Of a stretch of DNA of 64,000 nt, positions 1 through 10,319 are shown in pieces. The notes under the pieces were generated by a model. That model worked only from the letters and a program-made list of their open reading frames with translations. It made no database searches and was not told where the DNA came from. The stretch comes from Epiperipatus broadwayi (taxonomy: Eukaryota; Onychophora; Udeonychophora; Euonychophora; Peripatidae): assembly GCA_028023455.1 (NCBI GenBank), contig JAQFVV010006727.1, positions 272,501 through 336,500 on the forward strand, read 5' to 3'. A program made the position numbers and the translations under genes. The stretch's first letter is position 1. Each line of letters begins with the position of its first letter.

Positions 1-693
1 AAAAATTCAAATAATGTTTTAATGATCAACGAATACTAAAATATGAAACTTACATTTATTGCAATGTAAATGGTTGACTACCCATTAGCTCAATAATAAT
101 TTAAATGAAGAAGACCTCGGTGTTTAATGCCAATTGATAAGTCAGATGTGCTTTTTATCCTAATGGTAAATTGAAAACAAAGAAATTGTTCCTTTTATTA
201 GTTTTGAAATTACTAATTAAAAATATTTATAAATTTTATTGTTATAATAAATAAAATAATAAATTATATTTGTCATACTTATTATTATCAATAAAGTTGC
301 TATGGATTCCGTTTTTTATTGTTTACCAATTTTTTTTTTTTTGACAATTAAATAAGACCATATAATTTTTTTTTTTTTGATTTAATCACTAAAGTGCTAT
401 CCGGTAATAGGTTTATGAAATTTTAAATACTTCACATATCGCAATACTATATATTATTTTTTTATAATCATTTACTTTTACTATCCTGGATTCAAACTAT
501 ATATTATAATTGTATCAAATGAATGCACAAGCATGCACACTATCTAGTATTGCATTAGTCACTAAAAACAGTAAAATTAAATAACAATAACAATACTAGA
601 AAAATAAAATTTATAAAAAAATTTCATCTTATGACCATCGTCAATAATTTCAAGTGAACAATATAAATAAATACACACATATATATATTTAAG
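1..693. other. AT-rich non-coding stretch
   Basis: No reading frame, RNA gene or repeat that I can support. It holds A/T runs and short simple-sequence tracts only. Confidence 0.6.
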
Positions 694-955
694 TTAAACA
701 AGGCAAAACTCTCCATACAGTAGTGCCACCTTGTGCCAACCAGAGTAATCAATGGATGCCAGAAGGCTTGTGCATAAAATCCCTATTTAATGCCCACTCA
801 TCCAATATCCCCAGACTAGTTTCTGGCTTGTGGCCTTCGTCCATGAGGAGTCTTGGATCTGAGAGCATTGATTTCTCTGGTTGGCACAGGGTGGCACTAT
901 TGTATGGAGAGTTTTGCCTTGTTTAATAACAATTGTGTGCTAGTATGAGTTAGTG
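694..955 (-). mobile_element. F1 hammerhead-repeat copy A, snapback form
   Basis: This is one copy of a repeat family seen at least five times in the window. Its ends form a near-perfect inverted repeat of about 58 bp: the left end (694-751) starts TTAAACAAGGCAAAACTC and the right end is its complement, ending at 926. About 30 bases past 926 still match the sequence that follows other F1 copies (AATAACA..TGTGCTAG), so the inverted repeat is internal to a longer, tandemly arranged unit and is not a simple MITE end. The middle holds a mutated hammerhead motif on the minus strand (800-858). The small reading frame across it is an accident of the repeat. Confidence 0.75.
800..858 (-). pseudogene. 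Decayed hammerhead ribozyme of F1 copy A
   Basis: Read on the minus strand it keeps the distal helix I strands (ATCCAA and TTGGAT), a GGC/GCC helix II with loop CACAA, and the GAAAC-TA-GTC segment followed by TGGGGA. The catalytic CTGACGA box reads TGGACGA, so C3 and U4 of the core are lost. The motif is therefore expected to be inactive. Confidence 0.7.
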
Positions 956-1032
956 AAAATGTAATATATTTAAGTTTAAGTATCTCTAAAATAATGTATA
1001 TATGAAGTTAAATTGTAATGTGATATATGGCT

Positions 1033-1234
1033 TATCATACCATTGACACCATCTTTGACACTTTATCAATACTTTTATTTTTATTATTTGTATTACACTA
1101 ACAGTTTCGACTGTCCTGCAGTCATCATCAGAGCTCTGATGATGACTGCAGGACAGTCGAAACTGTTAGTGTAATAGAAATAATAAAAATAAAAGTATTG
1201 ATAAAGTGTCAAAGAAGGTGTCAATGGTATGATA
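1033..1234. repeat. F3 palindrome, about 100-bp arms, no spacer
   Basis: The arms are complementary about a centre between 1133 and 1134 (GAGCTC), with only a few mismatches over about 100 bp. Each arm, read outward from the centre, begins with CTGATGA, then GACTG-CAGGA-CAGTC (a 5-bp hairpin), then GAAAC. These are the boxes of a hammerhead core in the right order. The helix I partner 5' of CTGATGA is missing because the palindrome turns there. A related foldback lies at 14312-14515. No target-site duplication was identified. Confidence 0.75.
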
Positions 1235-2078
1235 TGTTATAATAGAAATCAATACATAGGAGAAGAAGAAGTAGAAAATTATATATATGGCTTATGTATG
1301 TTTCAAAATGTACCTATAGTATGAGAGGTTGGTGTGAATTCTAAATTGACGAGTGGTTGTCATAGGATTGAACTAAAGGTGAACATGCACTGATAAAAAT
1401 GTGCATACATATATATTTACAATTCAAAGGAAATTTCAAGGCTATTTCCAACTACTCTTAATATTATTGTTAACCTCAGATTCAAAATGATTAAAAATAT
1501 CTTCAACTTTTTATTTTATTTTATTATGTTCATAAAAGACATTTTATAACTAGAATCATATTCACAAATATTTTATTTTTATAATTTTCAGTTCTTGCAC
1601 AAAGATTCAGTTCACATTTTCTCACATAGATATTAAAACATTTGCATAGAATTTTATAACTATCTAATATATTTACTACCTACCAAATCTTAAGAACAAT
1701 TTAAAAATGAATTTAAATCAAGAATTTCCAGAAAATGACAATTTTTATTAAGTATCTTACAATTTATGAATTAATAGGCAAAAAAAAATATTAAATGTTT
1801 TTTTTTATCATTACTGTCAACTACTTCAAATCATAATTATGATTATCTTCCTTAATATATAACACTTTTAATTAAACCTACCAGAATATTCTAATCAAAT
1901 ACAGTCATTACAAAATTATTTTTTTTAATCAATGGATTACTTTGAAAATGATTTAATATTTTGTTTCTATAACAAAAACTTATTAATGTGGTCTTCATAT
2001 GCTTAGTAATATTTCTTAATTTTTTTAATAAAATGATTACAATATAAAACGTCATTAACTTTGCACTGTAATAAGCAA
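1235..2078. other. AT-rich non-coding stretch
   Basis: No gene or repeat structure that I can support. Confidence 0.5.
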
Positions 2079-2195
2079 CAGATCAAAAAAACTTTAATGT
2101 ATTAAAATCTCAAATATGATGTCACTAGTCAATTTAATACTAGAAATAAAAAAACATTCAATATTATCAAAAAAAATCTGCAATTCATTTTTGTT
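2079..2195 (+). repeat. Direct repeat, copy 1 (about 115 bp)
   Basis: It starts with CAGATCAAAAA and runs through AACATTCAATATTATC to TCATTTTTGTT. A second copy at 2903-3022 matches it closely along its length, with scattered substitutions and one-base indels. I do not recognise the family. Confidence 0.75.
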
Positions 2196-2902
2196 CACTC
2201 TTTAACTTCCTTGTTCAGTTAAAAATGATCACAGCTTCAAGTTACTCAAATTCCATCACAATACGTAAAGAATTTACAGTCATTTTAAAGCTTAAAAAAG
2301 TACTGTAAGATGCTGCCTTCTCTTGAATTATTTTACAAATAAAAAATCAATAATATTCAAATTTTAGTTTAACAATAGAAGAAGGCAGTCATTGCTTGGT
2401 GTTGATTGTTTGTTGACCATATTGGACAAAGAAGACCGCTTGTCAATAATCTTTACTGCTCTAACTTCTTTGTTTCATTTTGAAAATGATAAATGAATGT
2501 TTTAGACCATTTTATAAGTATTTTTTGACATTTTATAGATTATTTTGATAAAATATGCTAAAAATAAAATTATTTTAGAAAAATAGTTAAGATTTTAGCA
2601 AAAATTATTATTTTACACAACGTAAAATTGAGAAAAAAATCAGTGACATCGACAACACTTTTTAATTTGTTACTAACGTTTTTTTCAGATTCACCACTAT
2701 CAAATATGTTTATAATTATAAATAAAAATTTATTTTTGAAAAAACTTTCATTCACTTTCATAACTTTACAAATTATCAATATACTTTTTACAAACGAAAC
2801 TAAAATGAATATAATATTAAAAGATGAATATCTATATTACTGCTGATTATGTAATTGACCAATCAAAAGTTTAGAGTTTTACTTCACTTGCCAATAAAAT
2901 TA

Positions 2903-3022
2903 AGTGCAGATCAAAAAACTTTAATTTATTAAAATCTCAAAATGTTGTCATTAGTCACTTTAATATTAGAAATAAAAAAACATTCAATATTATCCAAAAA
3001 AATCTGCCATTTCATTTTTATT
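2903..3022 (+). repeat. Direct repeat, copy 2, running into the gap
   Basis: This is the partner of 2079-2195, about 824 bp downstream, with clear similarity up to the last base before the run of Ns. The assembly breaks inside or just after this copy. Confidence 0.75.
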
Positions 3023-3522
3023 NNNNNNNNNNNNNNNNNNNNNNNNNNNNNNNNNNNNNNNNNNNNNNNNNNNNNNNNNNNNNNNNNNNNNNNNNNNNNN
3101 NNNNNNNNNNNNNNNNNNNNNNNNNNNNNNNNNNNNNNNNNNNNNNNNNNNNNNNNNNNNNNNNNNNNNNNNNNNNNNNNNNNNNNNNNNNNNNNNNNNN
3201 NNNNNNNNNNNNNNNNNNNNNNNNNNNNNNNNNNNNNNNNNNNNNNNNNNNNNNNNNNNNNNNNNNNNNNNNNNNNNNNNNNNNNNNNNNNNNNNNNNNN
3301 NNNNNNNNNNNNNNNNNNNNNNNNNNNNNNNNNNNNNNNNNNNNNNNNNNNNNNNNNNNNNNNNNNNNNNNNNNNNNNNNNNNNNNNNNNNNNNNNNNNN
3401 NNNNNNNNNNNNNNNNNNNNNNNNNNNNNNNNNNNNNNNNNNNNNNNNNNNNNNNNNNNNNNNNNNNNNNNNNNNNNNNNNNNNNNNNNNNNNNNNNNNN
3501 NNNNNNNNNNNNNNNNNNNNNN
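3023..3522. other. Assembly gap (500 Ns)
   Basis: Exactly 500 undetermined bases, a common placeholder size, so the true length is unknown. Reading frames spanning it are meaningless. Confidence 0.99.
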
Positions 3523-5780
3523 TTTTCATATTTGAAAAAAAAAATCCTAACTGAAATTCGAAATCCATTCTGCCTCTTTTTGACTGACATTCTAAATCTG
3601 TTCTCTATCACTCCATAATTATTATTGTTCTAAATACCCCATTCCCCAAATGATAACTTGCACAAATAATTAACATGACTGTGCCATCACATTCATTTTA
3701 TGTTTTATTTTAATTAATTTTCAGACTTGGCTACAATCTCGATATATGAATACTTATACACTAACAACCTTAAGTTTTCAACCCCATTAAAAGATATTTA
3801 TTTATTTTTACTCATGTCAATAGATACAGATTATTGTAAGCATTTAAAGGTGGAAAAAAAATAGCCTTAAAATAAGGCAGATCTAAAGCCTCTTCCGATT
3901 TTCACAGATATCGGAAAAGCAATACAAAACTTGTTATCTCCTGGAAGCGAATATTTTTGGAGAATTCTTTTCTCATTTTACTCTCCAATAATATGTAGAT
4001 ATCCATTAACCAACTGAAAGTTACATGGTTTGCTAGATTGCCAATAGACATGCAAAATAAATGATAAATTTGCATGGAAACTAGAAAAAGGTTCATGTTT
4101 CATTTAGATTCAAACTCCAAGCCATAGTCATGCATTAATCACATGACATGAAATCTTCCCTTTGTTAAGATGAAATTCGTTATATTTTAAGACAATGCGA
4201 AATTAAATATCAACACAAGTTTAAGTTTTTAATAAAAAACCTTATCACATCAAGATGATTTTAATAAAAGAATTGCATGAGATATATTTCTAAGGTCACT
4301 CTACAATTATAATCAAAGCCTGAACTTTAGCTGAATTTATCTTAAATGCATCAGGTGCGACATTAAAATAAATATTTATCCTTCATAGAAATATAAACAA
4401 AAGTATATATAAGGAAAATCAATCTCTTATCTTGACTATTAAATAAAATAGTTCTCACGTTATCTAAATATGCTGAAATTTCAGAAATAATGAAATACTA
4501 TAAATAGAAAGATATTTAACAAAATGCCTTTAGATATAAGTAAGAAATTATTATATAACCTAAAATTTGTCTTTTTAAATTTTCAAAAAGCTTGAATAAA
4601 AGTTGAAAGCTCACAGAATGAATTAAATATATAAGAATATATGTGCAATATTATATTTTTTGTTTTTACTTTTCGTCAAGCATTTAAAGAATCGACAATA
4701 ATATCTACTTTAGTTTATTTATTATATTATTTAACAATTAATATTACAAATACATTTTTATAAGTTATAAAATTTTTCTAAATGCACTTCATAAAAAAGA
4801 CCTATTATTGTATAATCGGCTCATTCGCAATATTCTTAATTTTAAAATAAGTTACTAATCACAGTGAAAAGCTCGGAAGCTTAATTGTTTGAGATATACA
4901 GTAAAAGGTATTTTTTATACATGCATTTCCTTTACCAGTTATTTCTAACATTTCCTTAACAATTTTTATATTTTCTACTCAATTTATATTTACTTTAATA
5001 ACAATCCTCTTTACAGATAAACCATCAATTCTCTTTACAAATCGCGATGGAACTACTATCATTAGAATCTGTAGAATATCTTCACAGTAGTCTGTGACTA
5101 CAGCCATCTGTTTGCTGATCGGTCAGAACAGATATTTATGTAATATTTTTATTTTCTAAAAAAAAAATCATTTCAGCACTAATAGAAAGATTAAAAAACT
5201 GTTTTCTTAAACTTTATAAACTATCATTAAAATTATATCAATAAGCATTAAATTTTTTTTTTCTTTAACAAAACACCAATGCAGAAAAAACAATGAAGCA
5301 ATGGCAAATTCTTTTGCATGGATGACTCAAGTGATTTTGCTTGAATATCAATGCTTTTCCAATGAAATGCATAGTTAATCAAAGGCGTAGTGAAATATAA
5401 TGATGAAAAGCACCAAATCGCTCTCAACATGTGTATGAAAAAATAAAAAGAATAGTGAAGAACAAATTAATTAAAAAAAAAAAAGGAAATTTAAAATTAA
5501 AACAAAGATGTTGAAATCTATGCATTCAGGATTGATATAAAAGATGAAATAATATTATTTCATAAAAGATGAATATCTACATATTGCCAAGAAAGAATTA
5601 GTTATATTGTAATATGTCTCTATATATGAATTAACGGAAACATCTTCTGTATTAACAACTGTCAAAAAATTTACCAAAATTATCATTATTTATTAATTTT
5701 TTTTTATTGAATATACAATTAAAGATCAGTTATTTGTCATATGCTTCAAAGAGCAGATACTTTTACACTAAAACCACCTA
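3523..5780. other. AT-rich non-coding stretch
   Basis: There are short chance reading frames only (for example 3902-4096 and 5248-5430, minus), with no recognisable domain. No structured repeat was seen. Confidence 0.5.
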
Positions 5781-6410
5781 CTATAAACTTGCACAATCAA
5801 TGGATACCAGATGGCACAATGGAATAAAATCCTGATCTCCAAACTGACCAATTTCTGTTGTTAGTCCATGTCATTGAAACTTGAATTAAAACCCTTATAT
5901 ATCTAGCAAACACTTATTCCAACAAAGTGAAACTTTTTAAAAAAAACAAACAAACCTTAGTTTCAAATCAGGCAAACTCACTTATATAGTAGGACCTTAG
6001 ACATGGGTTCTCATGTGCTTCAAAATTCAATTAGCCCTTTCTCCTCTCAATCTAGAGAAATCTATTATAATCTTGAGTAATAAAAATGCACCAGATAGTA
6101 AAATCACCATTCTCCACAATGATCATCTCCAGAAGCCAGAGAATAATATATCAGATGGTATAATGCTATAAAATCCCCATCCGAGAATTTTAAAGCACTA
6201 TAATATCTGATACCTCTTGATCACTCAAACTTAAAGTTAGATGATTCTAGAGAAGAATGATAATAACCACTCTTGGAAGCATGTAAGTCATGAGTGATGG
6301 TATGATGTTGTTAATAATATTAATGCTTCTAACCAAAGAGTAAAAAGTGCATACTGTGAGATCTCATGTAAAAAACTGTTGATATCAAATATATACAGAT
6401 ATTCCAGCGT

Positions 6411-6560
6411 AATTAGAGGGGATTTGAACCCAGACTTTCAAGCTCTCTTCAACCATCCATTCCATCTTATACAACCGATACACATAGCTATACACATGTG
6501 AAAAAGATGGAATGGATAATTAAATGGAGCTAGAAAGTCTGAATTCAAATCCCCTCCAAT
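6411..6560. repeat. Snapback repeat with tRNA-like B boxes
   Basis: Arms of about 57 bp (6411-6467 and 6503-6560) are inverted around a short spacer. The arm sequence, read toward the outside, ends GAACCCAGACTT on one side and TTCAAATCCCCTC on the other. The outer part matches an RNA polymerase III B box (GGTTCAAATCC type). The same arm sequence recurs at 52006-52680, so this is a small family, possibly derived from a tRNA-headed SINE. I see no convincing A box. Confidence 0.6.
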
Positions 6561-6724
6561 ACTATACTTGTATTTAAATATTAGATATTCGAGTGAGATA
6601 TCCTACATTTGAAACTTCAGGATTTTTTTTTTTAATTTCAGATTATTAGGTTGAATAGTATAAAGAAGTAAACTGCAACCACTATATCATCAACAGCACT
6701 GGTATCAGTTTGAATCCTAATCTT

Positions 6725-6760
6725 CACTGACAAAGGCAATAACCAAAACTAATTTGTGGA
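6725..6760 (+). pseudogene. Very decayed F1 hammerhead motif
   Basis: The segment reads CACTGACAAAGGC-AATAA-CC-AAAACTAATTTG. It lines up with the F1 ribozyme consensus (CACTGACGAAGGC, CACAA, GCCAGAAACTAGTCTG) but has lost G8 of the core and the GTC cleavage triplet. It is a relic, useful mainly as evidence for the age of the family. Confidence 0.45.
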
Positions 6761-7138
6761 GAGGGGGATTCTATAGCACCATACCACATAGTAGCCATTG
6801 ATTACTCAATCTTACAAAAAATGATTCCAGCGTAAAATAAAAAATAATAACTCTTGGAAGGATATGAGAGATCACATAGTGTTGTTGTTGCTATTAAATA
6901 TACATATATAATTAAAATTATTATTATTAAATTTAATGATAGAATTACAAACAATTTAAATTAATTAATATACAAAAATTCTATATATTATATAAAACAA
7001 TGAATTATATATATATACAAAGTATTTATGTGAAGGTTTGTGATGAGGATATTTTATTAGTCATTATATGTTGGACTATTTCCACCATCTAATATTAAAT
7101 GTCTTTAAAAAATGCAAACATTTAAAATACATTCAACT

Positions 7139-7745
7139 AAACAGGCAAAACCTCCATACAGTAGTGCGACTCTGTACCATGCAAAGCCTTTTGGCATCCA
7201 TTGATTACTCTGGTTGGCACAGGGTGGCACTACTGTATGGAGAGTTTTGCCTGTTTAATAACAGTTATGTGGTAGAATAAGAGATGATCATGTGATGTTT
7301 GGTGGTTTAACACCAATCCTGCCTAATAGGATAGTGGTGGCTATGGTTATAAAAAAGCCAAAGACACCAAAATGTATCGGTGCTGAACTGAGTTCAGACC
7401 CATATGACTATATAAGCTATTGAGCTTAGATTGAAAATATTGTGTTTTCAAATTCATTCTCATAGTTTTGTAGTTAAGTAGAGATAAAAGGTGGCTGCTG
7501 GAAGGTTGCATTAGATCCTAGTATCTAGGTGCAGTGCTCTCAGATCCAAGGCTCCTCACTGACGAAGGCCAAAAGCCAGAAACTAGTCTGGGGATATTTG
7601 ATGAGTAGGCACTAGATGGGGATTTTATGCACAAGCATCCGTTAATTACTCTGGCTGCAGAGGGTGGCACTACTGTATGGAGTTTTGCCTGTTTAATAAC
7701 AGTTATGTGCTAGCATAAGAGATGTTGATCTGTGATGTTTGGTTG
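7139..7745 (+). mobile_element. F1 hammerhead repeat, tandem copy pair B
   Basis: A short snapback copy (7139-7256; ends ACAGGCAAAAC..CTCC and GGAGAGTTTTGCCTGT) is followed directly by a full unit. The junction sequence GTTTAATAACAGTTATGTG occurs at about 7253 and again at about 7694, giving a unit of about 441 bp. In order, the full unit holds GTGATGTTTGGTGG, a block TGCTGAACTGAGTTCAGACC (from 7381) shared with family F2, the hammerhead (7544-7602), and the GTTTTGCCTGTTTAATAAC end. Tandem units with a self-cleaving motif are typical of retrozymes and of Penelope-like element termini. No reverse transcriptase is attached here, so any mobility would depend on an outside enzyme (inference). Confidence 0.8.
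7544..7602 (+). ncRNA. Type I hammerhead ribozyme (F1)
   Basis: All core boxes are in order. CTGACGA (7559-7565) is C3-A9. Helix II is GGC/GCC (7567-7569 with 7575-7577), loop CAAAA, flanked by an A/A mismatch. GAA (7579-7581) is the second core box. Helix III is AC/GT around TA, and GTC (7586-7588) is the cleavage triplet, with predicted cleavage between 7588 and 7589. Helix I is TCCTCA (7553-7558) paired with TGGGGA (7589-7594; one G-U), then an internal loop, then ATCCAA (7544-7549) with TTTGAT (one mismatch). ACTAGT at helix III is self-complementary, so two molecules could pair as a dimeric hammerhead. Activity is inferred, not shown. Confidence 0.75.
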
Positions 7746-9789
7746 TTCATACATTCAACTGTTAGTAATAGCATATGTTAATATATAACACAATATTGAA
7801 TGGTATTGTTCTCTTCTCTTGTTCAATTGTTGCTGGCCTGATCAGTGATTGTACTAGTATGGGAATCAAATTTTAATCTTTAGATTAATAAATACTAAAT
7901 TTGAAGTGATATTCTAAATGATGTGAAATATTAGAGATGCAGTAAAAAAAAAATCAAGTTGGGGATGCAACTACTAAAACTGAAAAATAAAAAATATATC
8001 GATGAAACAAAGATAACTCTAAGAACTCCACAATTTTCTTTTAAAAAAAAAAAATTAAAATTTAAATAAGTTTGCTTCCACATATCCTATTTATTTTTAT
8101 ATCCTTCAAAACTGACAATTAATTAATGTATAGGCTACTTTATTCAACAAAACAATTATCAATATTGTAAAACTCTCACTACAATCAACAGAATGCAATG
8201 ATTATTATTTGATCATAGTACTTTATCACTTAGCTCTAAAAAACAGACAAACCAGAACAGAATAGAAAATGAGATAAGCACATAAAAAGAAAAGCATTAA
8301 CAATCAAGCACAAATGCTTAATGTCAAAAGTTGGTCTACCAATATAACAAAAAGAATATAATACTTATAAATACATGACCCATGACTATTGGCAAGATCA
8401 AAATGAGCTATCAATCCGATCTTTTCAGATGAGTGAGTATCGTGTTCATATGAATTACAATTGTCTCTCACCAGGAACAAGAATATCATGCAGTAAACCA
8501 AACCATAAAAACTATAATTGAACTGAGTTTGCTTACTATTCATTTGGCTGATAGATTTAGTCTCCCTTTATCAAAAGCAGATAGAACATTGTGGTTCCTT
8601 AAAAAAAAAAAAAAAAAACTATTCCTGGAAACCCAGAAGACTTAGTAAAATAAATCCTACCAACTAAAAGTAATTTCATGTATTGCAAAGTTAAAATCAA
8701 ATAAATGTCTTAATATTTGCATTTATAGTCCAACCAATGTTAATAGTTTGTATCCATGCGACTTTTAAAATCCTATTTTAAAATATACACCTGCAAAAAA
8801 AAAAAAAAAAAATCGAAGACAAATAAATAATTTTAATAATAATAAAAAGAAATATATCTGGCTAAAATCTTTTTTTGTATTTGTTATCATTTTTTTGTGA
8901 TTAAAAAAAAAACAACAACAAAACTTGTAAAAACATTAATTTATATCATATAAATTAATACGATATATATATTTGGAAATAAAAAAAATTATCAAAGTAT
9001 TTAATAAAATAAAAATTCCATAAAGACTTAATATTCTTTTTTAGAAGTATCTACGAGTAGGTATTAAATTTAGACAATATAGACAAATTTCTTGTTCTTA
9101 TTCAAATACTTTTCCTCAGCTATAAAAAAAAAAAAAGAAAAGAAAAATAAACTTGAGAGAACATGATAAATCCATTATGGTGATACTATAGTATTTATTT
9201 TCAATTGCGGAAAACAATATTTAACAGTGAGGGATGGATGGTTCGCAATAACACTAAAATATTTCTCATTTTATAAAATTACGATAAAAAGACATAATAT
9301 CGAAATATTTGGAAAACTACTGCAAAATATATTTAATTAATGAAAATATTGTAGAATGTAAATAAAATCTAGCATACGATATTATCTACAATTAATCTAA
9401 AAATCAATAGATGGCAGCACTTCATTGATTTATTTTTTTGATAAAAAGAAACGCTGGCGTGTAAACTGTAATCACAAATTTTTAATGTTAGAAATATGAA
9501 TATAATGTGTAGTAATATTAAAAGTAGCAAGAATGGAATAAGTTATGGACGGAATATCAATGATAAAATAATCTAAATAAATGTTGCAAATATGGTTTTG
9601 GTAAAAACTGCTCAAAAATTAAATAGAATATTGAAAATTAACAAAAATGTATAGAGTAAGAAAGCGTGCAGAGAATATAAATATTTTAAAGCTTAGCAAA
9701 AGTGAAAAGAATATTACTACTAATGGGAAAAAATATTTATATAAAAGAAAGCTAACTAAAATGAATAATTATAAAGAGAATGAAATTAA
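7746..9789. other. AT-rich non-coding stretch
   Basis: Long A runs and simple sequence. The chance frame at 8304-8543 (minus) shows no recognisable domain. Confidence 0.5.
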
Positions 9790-9794
9790 ATAAT

Positions 9795-10125
9795 AAACTA
9801 CTGGATGACATAAGAATAAAAGAGAAAAAATAAAGTTTTGGAAATATATATAAAAGTAATGTAAAAAAAAAAAAGAGAGAGAGAGAGAAATTATACTATT
9901 GGACAATGAGAAAAGATAATACAGCTGTAGGGAAAGAATGACGATTTTAATTATTTCATAAATTGCTGGAGAACATAAATAAAAAGAGACAGGATATGAA
10001 ATTTTGGTAGTACTGTATATAAAAAAGAGGTCTGTAATAGAAAAAGAAATTGTATTATTGGACAATTAAAAAAGAGAATATAACAATAGGAGAAAAATAG
10101 AGATGATTTTAAATAATTATATAAC
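9795..10125 (+). repeat. Diverged tandem duplication, period about 159 bp
   Basis: Two successive stretches share the same order of words: CTGGATGACATAAG / CTGGAGAACATAAA, then AAGTTTTGG / AATTTTGG, then TACTATTGGACAAT / TATTATTGGACAAT (about 9895 and 10054), then GACGATTTTAATTATTTCAT / a GATGATTTTAAATAATTAT variant. A GA run lies in the first copy (about 9874-9888). The two overlapping minus-strand frames here are by-products of this purine-rich repeat. Confidence 0.55.
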
Positions 10126-10319
10126 AAATGTATAAAAAGCTTTAAATATGAGGAAGAGTAAAATAACAATGGCAAAAATATATAATAAAGAAAATGTTAA
10201 TTTTACAGACAATAAATTCAATGAATCTCTTCAAATGCAGAAAAATGAAAACGCTTGGATAGTGAGTAGCAGAGACAATACTGAATTTGAAAGCATTATC
10301 ACGCTTGAATAATTTAATA

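Larger units (their letters stand above)
5780..6900. repeat. Cluster of strongly decayed F1-like repeats
   Basis: Scattered segments resemble F1. 5796-5842 is like the F1 stretch TAATCAATGGATGCCAG..ATAAAATCCC; 5972-5998 is like its CAGGCAAAACTC..AGTAGTG end; 6725-6760 is like the ribozyme; 6793-6815 is like GCCATCCATTGATTACTC. Divergence is high and unit borders cannot be drawn. A separate inverted pair lies inside at 6411-6560. Confidence 0.45.

Noticed and set aside
723-926. Open frame of 67 codons inside the first F1 copy
   Set aside because: It lies wholly within the inverted-repeat copy and has no counterpart frame in the other F1 copies.
2942-3611. Long open frames across the N run on both strands
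   Set aside because: They consist of undetermined residues; the flanking codons show no domain.
7068-7280. Open frame of 70 codons overlapping F1 copy B
   Set aside because: It shares SIDYSGWHRVALLYGEFCL-like residues with the 723-926 frame only because both read the same repeat; it is not a gene.
9769-10175. Two overlapping minus-strand frames rich in Phe, Leu, Ser and Tyr
   Set aside because: Low-complexity readings of a purine-rich tandem duplication; no domain or start context.
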